Assembly (NCBI GenBank): GCA_959018155.1 | Contig: CAUEKH010000101.1 | Coordinates: 1 to 7,998, forward strand | Length of the DNA stretch: 7,998 nucleotides | Source of the DNA: an uncultured Hungatella sp. | GTDB taxonomy: Bacteria; Bacillota; Clostridia; Lachnospirales; Lachnospiraceae | Direction: 5' to 3' | The notes under the pieces: model-generated | What the model saw: only the letters and a program-made list of their open reading frames with translations | The model's database searches: none | Told to the model about the DNA's origin: nothing | Part shown: piece after piece, positions 5,089 to 7,998 of the stretch | Layout: each line of letters opens with the position of its first letter | Numbering within the stretch: the stretch's first letter is position 1 | Translations under genes and position numbers: made by a program

Positions 5089-7158
5089 TCATTCCAGCGC
5101 CTTGTTCAGTTCCTCCACGCCTTCCAGCACAAACCTTCCATCGGCGATAATCGCAATCTTACTTCCGTCCGCTCTCACCGCGTCGATTCTATCCAGTTCT
5201 GCATAAGGAATCGTGATATCGGTGTGGCAGCTGAAATACGCCTTCGACACATCTTCTTTCCGAAGAATCGATACCTCGTTATCCCTGGCGATAACCTCTT
5301 TTCCATTGGGATTGTACATGGCGCAGTCCTCAGCCCAGCTGTAGCACGTATCGCCCACGGCAAAATGAGGTCCCATTTTTTCCACAATCAGAATCGGCAG
5401 TTTATCGAGAATCTTGTATTTCATGGCCATGGCGTAAGCCGTTGTGTTCGTTCCGATGGCAAATTCGCCCATGGGAAGCGTCTCATGATTCTTTAAAATC
5501 ATCTGCTTCACCAGCGCTTTCCCCTCTTCCGGATTGTCGAAATTATCACAGCCGTAGTCCACAATCATTCCATTTTTAAACTCTATCAACAGATTCTTAA
5601 ACTGGAAATCTCCGATATACACCGTCCCCACAAACAGCGTCCCGTCTGTTCCGGAAAGCTTCGGTGAGGTGAAAACCTCTCCCAGCGGAATATTCACATC
5701 CGCCACGCAGTTCTCAAAGTTCGTCTCCTTCGCCTTATCCTTCAGTTCATGAAGACTCACCCGCAGATTCGTCCTGTTTCCTTCTTTTCCGGTAATCACC
5801 ACAGATTCCGCCTCATCAAGGGCGTCGATGATCGTCTGCTGGATCTCCTTATACTTCTCATAGTCGAGAGTGTTGATGCGGATTGTCTCCTCAAACACCT
5901 TCTCGAAATCATCGCCAATCTCCGGCACAGGAAATGCGATAAGCGTAAAGCTTGTTTCATCTCCCGGAATATACTCATTGACAATCCTGGAATTCTCATT
6001 GGCCGCCTCGGCGCTGAGTTTTTCCTGCTTCTCACTGAGATGGCCGGCCTCCGGCTTATTCACCGGGCAGAACCCTTCCTGGCCGAACGTCTCGATAACC
6101 GCCGGTCCGGCGTAGTCCGCCGCCAGCTTCTTATACTGCTCATAAGCCACCTTGAGCACAGCCGTCTTCCTGTCCTTAAACGCCTTATTTAAATAGATGG
6201 CGTCGTCGTAGCGGTGATCGTAATCGTACTGCTTATTCGGGGAACTGCTGTGGTAGCCCACCTTCCGTCCCGCCGCAGAATTGACAGACCAGACCGCCGC
6301 CCTGCAGAGAACCACATCAAGCCCCATGGCCTTGAAGTTCTCAATGGCATACTTGACCATGCGCTCAAATCCCAGCTCATACCGGATCTGCACCGTAGCC
6401 TTCTTCGACAGATCGCGCCCCGTAATCTCGAAGCCCTTCCGGTACCCCTCCGTATACGTATCCGCCATCAGGCGCACCGTCTCCTCCGGCAGAGTATTTA
6501 AAAATCCGGCAATCTTCAGTTCTGACTCAGAGATATATTCCCCGAACCGGTAAAGATATCTTAAGTCGCTTAAATCGCTGTCCAGAATGATGTCCTTCGC
6601 AAATGAAAGCGACGGATCGATCCCTTCCCGGACGCGGTAAGCCACCGTATAGTCGCTGTAATCACTGACAAACCAGTAGAGCACATCCTTCACGGCCACC
6701 GTCTCCGGCAGCCCTTCCTCAAACATGTTATAAATCTCAATCAGCGTTTCATTCAATATGGTGACATCGGTGAGCCGGTGCTCATGGATAAATACGATAT
6801 CGCCGCGGATTTCTTTGTAGAGAAACGCCAGAAGCTGGCCATACCCCTCGCCCAGTGTCTCCACCGCGTAAGACGGGTTGGCGTAGCTTTCCTCATAATT
6901 TCCCGGTAAAATATCGTGATACAGCCTCTCATTCCACTCTTTTAAGACTTCCATCGGCGCATCAGCCATTTTCCCGGAATCCAGGAGGCCGTAATACTCC
7001 CCGATCAGCCCTATAAAATGCGCCACGCTCTGAAAATAACCGCGGTACGGCTCTGCCACACTCTCTTCCGTCTCCATGGACCGGATCCGTTCCATGGAAA
7101 GTTCAAAACGCTCCCTCACGCTGTCATTTTCTTCTTTCAATAACACACGATAATCCAT
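5089..7158 (-). CDS. M29-family aminopeptidase-like protein, long N-terminal extension
   Basis: A 689-residue, probably cytosolic, metallo-aminopeptidase-like protein. The C-terminal part (about 375-689) matches the M29 family (AmpS/aminopeptidase T): GKEGNRTNLRVSL (457-469), NIPLGEVFTSP (489-499), GEFAIGTNT (564-572), GPHFAVGD (596-603) and HTDITIPY (645-652). Candidate metal and active-site residues by family comparison are E494, E565, H598, Y606, H645 and D647. Classic M29 enzymes are about 370-415 residues, so roughly 300-370 N-terminal residues are extra. That part looks helical and soluble, with no signal peptide, and I do not recognise it. The ATG at 7158 has GAGAGGG 6 bases upstream and starts 3 bases after the membrane-protein gene, so the genes are co-transcribed. 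The substrate is unknown; broad N-terminal peptide trimming is the family expectation. Confidence 0.88.
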   Translation of the reverse strand: MDYRVLLKEENDSVRERFELSMERIRSMETEESVAEPYRGYFQSVAHFIGLIGEYYGLLDSGKMADAPMEVLKEWNERLYHDILPGNYEESYANPSYAVETLGEGYGQLLAFLYKEIRGDIVFIHEHRLTDVTILNETLIEIYNMFEEGLPETVAVKDVLYWFVSDYSDYTVAYRVREGIDPSLSFAKDIILDSDLSDLRYLYRFGEYISESELKIAGFLNTLPEETVRLMADTYTEGYRKGFEITGRDLSKKATVQIRYELGFERMVKYAIENFKAMGLDVVLCRAAVWSVNSAAGRKVGYHSSSPNKQYDYDHRYDDAIYLNKAFKDRKTAVLKVAYEQYKKLAADYAGPAVIETFGQEGFCPVNKPEAGHLSEKQEKLSAEAANENSRIVNEYIPGDETSFTLIAFPVPEIGDDFEKVFEETIRINTLDYEKYKEIQQTIIDALDEAESVVITGKEGNRTNLRVSLHELKDKAKETNFENCVADVNIPLGEVFTSPKLSGTDGTLFVGTVYIGDFQFKNLLIEFKNGMIVDYGCDNFDNPEEGKALVKQMILKNHETLPMGEFAIGTNTTAYAMAMKYKILDKLPILIVEKMGPHFAVGDTCYSWAEDCAMYNPNGKEVIARDNEVSILRKEDVSKAYFSCHTDITIPYAELDRIDAVRADGSKIAIIADGRFVLEGVEELNKALE

Positions 7159-7161
7159 GTT

Positions 7162-7479
7162 CTACCCTCTCAATCCAATCATAATCAAAACTGCCCATAT
7201 AACGACGAGAAGGCCGCTGACGGCCATCCCAATCTGTGACAGTATGTATTTCTTTTCCCTTTCAAAGAAGGAAAGGGCACCGTAGACAAGAGAAACGAGT
7301 GCGACCAGCAGGCTGCTGATACAGACTGCCGCCACATTGAGTTCCGCCTGGCCATTTGTCATGACAGCGCTTCCGATGCCAAATGCAGCCAGAATCAAAG
7401 CTCCGGCCGCAAGGCCGATGCACAGGAAGCTTCTCTTCGCAAACGGTTTTCTAATGTAAGACACCTTTTTCTGCTGCAC
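7162..7479 (-). CDS. Small three-helix membrane protein, DUF6142-like
   Basis: A 105-residue membrane protein of unknown function. Predicted membrane segments are at about residues 18-40, 47-70 and 81-102, with a basic N-terminus (KKVSYIRKPFAKR) and an EREKK loop between helices 2 and 3. The pattern resembles the DUF6142 proteins of Lachnospiraceae; that assignment is from memory of the family look, not a search. The start is a GTG at 7479, chosen because AGGAGG lies 7 bases upstream and no other start in frame precedes the first helix. Its first 29 bases overlap the end of the VanZ-like gene, and its stop is 3 bases before the peptidase start. Expression is thus tied to both neighbours. Confidence 0.8.
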   Translation of the reverse strand: MQQKKVSYIRKPFAKRSFLCIGLAAGALILAAFGIGSAVMTNGQAELNVAAVCISSLLVALVSLVYGALSFFEREKKYILSQIGMAVSGLLVVIWAVLIMIGLRG

Positions 7480-7939
7480 GCCGTCTCCTCCTTATCCTGA
7501 TTGTCTGTACAATTTTATATAACAGGAAGCCAAAAAGGCCGCCCAGCGTATTCAATATCATATCGTCTACATCGAAGCTGCCGACCTTGAACACCAGCTG
7601 AACCGTCTCAATACTGAGACTGAACAGGAAGCTGAGCAGCACAGTATTATATATATGGCGGCTTCTGCGGCTGATGACAGGAAGGAAAAATCCGAACGGC
7701 ATGAATCCAGCCATATTTCCGATGATATTAAGAAAAAATGATTTCATCCCGACCACATGGCGGTAGACGATGAAACGCCGGATTTCCTTGAATGGTTCCA
7801 GATTATAGGCATACTCCTCCTGCAAATGGCTTCCCCTGCCAAAATCTTCGGAAAAGAAGAGAAAATATGCCAGAAGGGCCAGGTAAACAATAAAAATCAT
7901 CCAGCCCAGCTTCTGCCGTTTCGTTGTATTTTTTATCAT
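7451..7939 (-). CDS. VanZ-like family membrane protein
   Basis: A 162-residue membrane protein with four predicted helices (about residues 12-29, 66-88, 97-117, 127-147) and an Arg-rich C-terminal tail (RIRRRRR, 148-154). The VanZ-like pattern is clear: NLEPFKEI (46-53), NIIGNMAGFMPFG (71-83), SLSIETVQ (107-114) and FDVDDMILNTLGGLFG (122-137). VanZ of Enterococcus gives low-level teicoplanin resistance, but most relatives have no known role. There is no vanA/B-type cluster here, so resistance should not be assumed. The ATG at 7939 has GGAG 5 bases upstream. The gene overlaps the downstream membrane-protein gene by 29 bases. Confidence 0.93.
   Translation of the reverse strand: MIKNTTKRQKLGWMIFIVYLALLAYFLFFSEDFGRGSHLQEEYAYNLEPFKEIRRFIVYRHVVGMKSFFLNIIGNMAGFMPFGFFLPVISRRSRHIYNTVLLSFLFSLSIETVQLVFKVGSFDVDDMILNTLGGLFGFLLYKIVQTIRIRRRRRAAEKGVLH
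7487..7492 (-). promoter_or_regulatory. Ribosome site deciding the GTG start at 7479
   Basis: AGGAGG on the minus strand lies 7 bases before the GTG at 7479, inside the Arg-codon run of the VanZ-like gene. A consensus site at ideal distance strongly supports the non-ATG start and the 29-base gene overlap. Confidence 0.85.
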
Positions 7940-7949
7940 AGATACTCCA

Positions 7950-7997
7950 TTAGAACGTAATGTCCGACTTTCTCTTCAGCAGAACCGCACCGTTGAT
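7950..7997 (-). CDS. Possible C-terminus of an upstream gene, partial
   Basis: A minus-strand frame enters from the right edge and ends at TAA (7952-7950) after INGAVLLKRKSDITF, 10 bases before the VanZ-like start. Codon choice looks like that of the neighbours, and the tight spacing fits an operon. A second frame is also open to a TGA overlapping the VanZ-like ATG, but it uses rarer codons. Fifteen residues are too few to name a family. Confidence 0.4.
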   Translation of the reverse strand: MNGAVLLKRKSDITF

Positions 7998-7998
7998 A

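Noticed and set aside
7451..7939. Antibiotic resistance cluster based on VanZ similarity
   Set aside because: No vanR/S/H/A/X partners are present, and most VanZ-like proteins have no resistance role.

Overview
This 8-kb window looks like chromosomal DNA of a gut-type, mid-GC Firmicute, most likely a Lachnospiraceae or Clostridium-cluster member. The grounds are the protein style of the purine enzymes (for example the PurN stretch [15 protein letters not shown]), the strong AGGAGG-type ribosome sites, the sigma-A style promoters, a small YozG-like XRE regulator, and a VanZ / DUF6142-like / long M29 peptidase gene group. The genus call is inference from gene content.

Layout. (1) Positions 1-298 hold no convincing protein gene. 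They contain a leftward promoter with a perfect 10-bp inverted repeat in its -35/spacer region, a second strong hairpin, and the purD terminator. (2) Positions 299-3953 are a leftward purine operon, transcribed purE, purM, purN, purD. It encodes four steps of de novo IMP synthesis: PurD makes GAR, PurN formylates GAR, PurM makes AIR, and PurE handles AIR carboxylation. A strong sigma-A promoter precedes purE, an 18-bp hairpin with a T run ends the operon, and a hairpin sits in the 161-nt purN-purD gap. purK, purC, purF, purL, purB and purH are not in the window. (3) Positions 3954-4244 are a divergent control region. It carries the purE promoter with TTATTAAT repeats around its start point, and the rightward promoter of a small regulator, laid over four 23-bp spaced TGTAAA sites. 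(4) Positions 4245-4933 encode, rightward, a 66-residue XRE-family HTH regulator and a four-helix membrane protein, joined by a 2-nt gap and probably co-transcribed. (5) Positions 4934-5088 are a convergent end region with one hairpin per direction. (6) Positions 5089-7939 are a leftward run of VanZ-like membrane protein, DUF6142-like membrane protein and a 689-residue M29 aminopeptidase-like protein. The genes overlap or nearly touch. A short possible C-terminus of another gene reaches the right edge.

Most of the window is ordinary housekeeping. The least explained part is the regulator/membrane-protein pair. Its promoter is built into a 23-bp periodic operator array: the -35 and -10 boxes are the left ends of two successive repeat units. 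This suggests tight autoregulation, and possibly cross-talk with the adjacent purine promoter. The left-edge promoter-operator, whose gene lies outside the window, is the other region worth following up.
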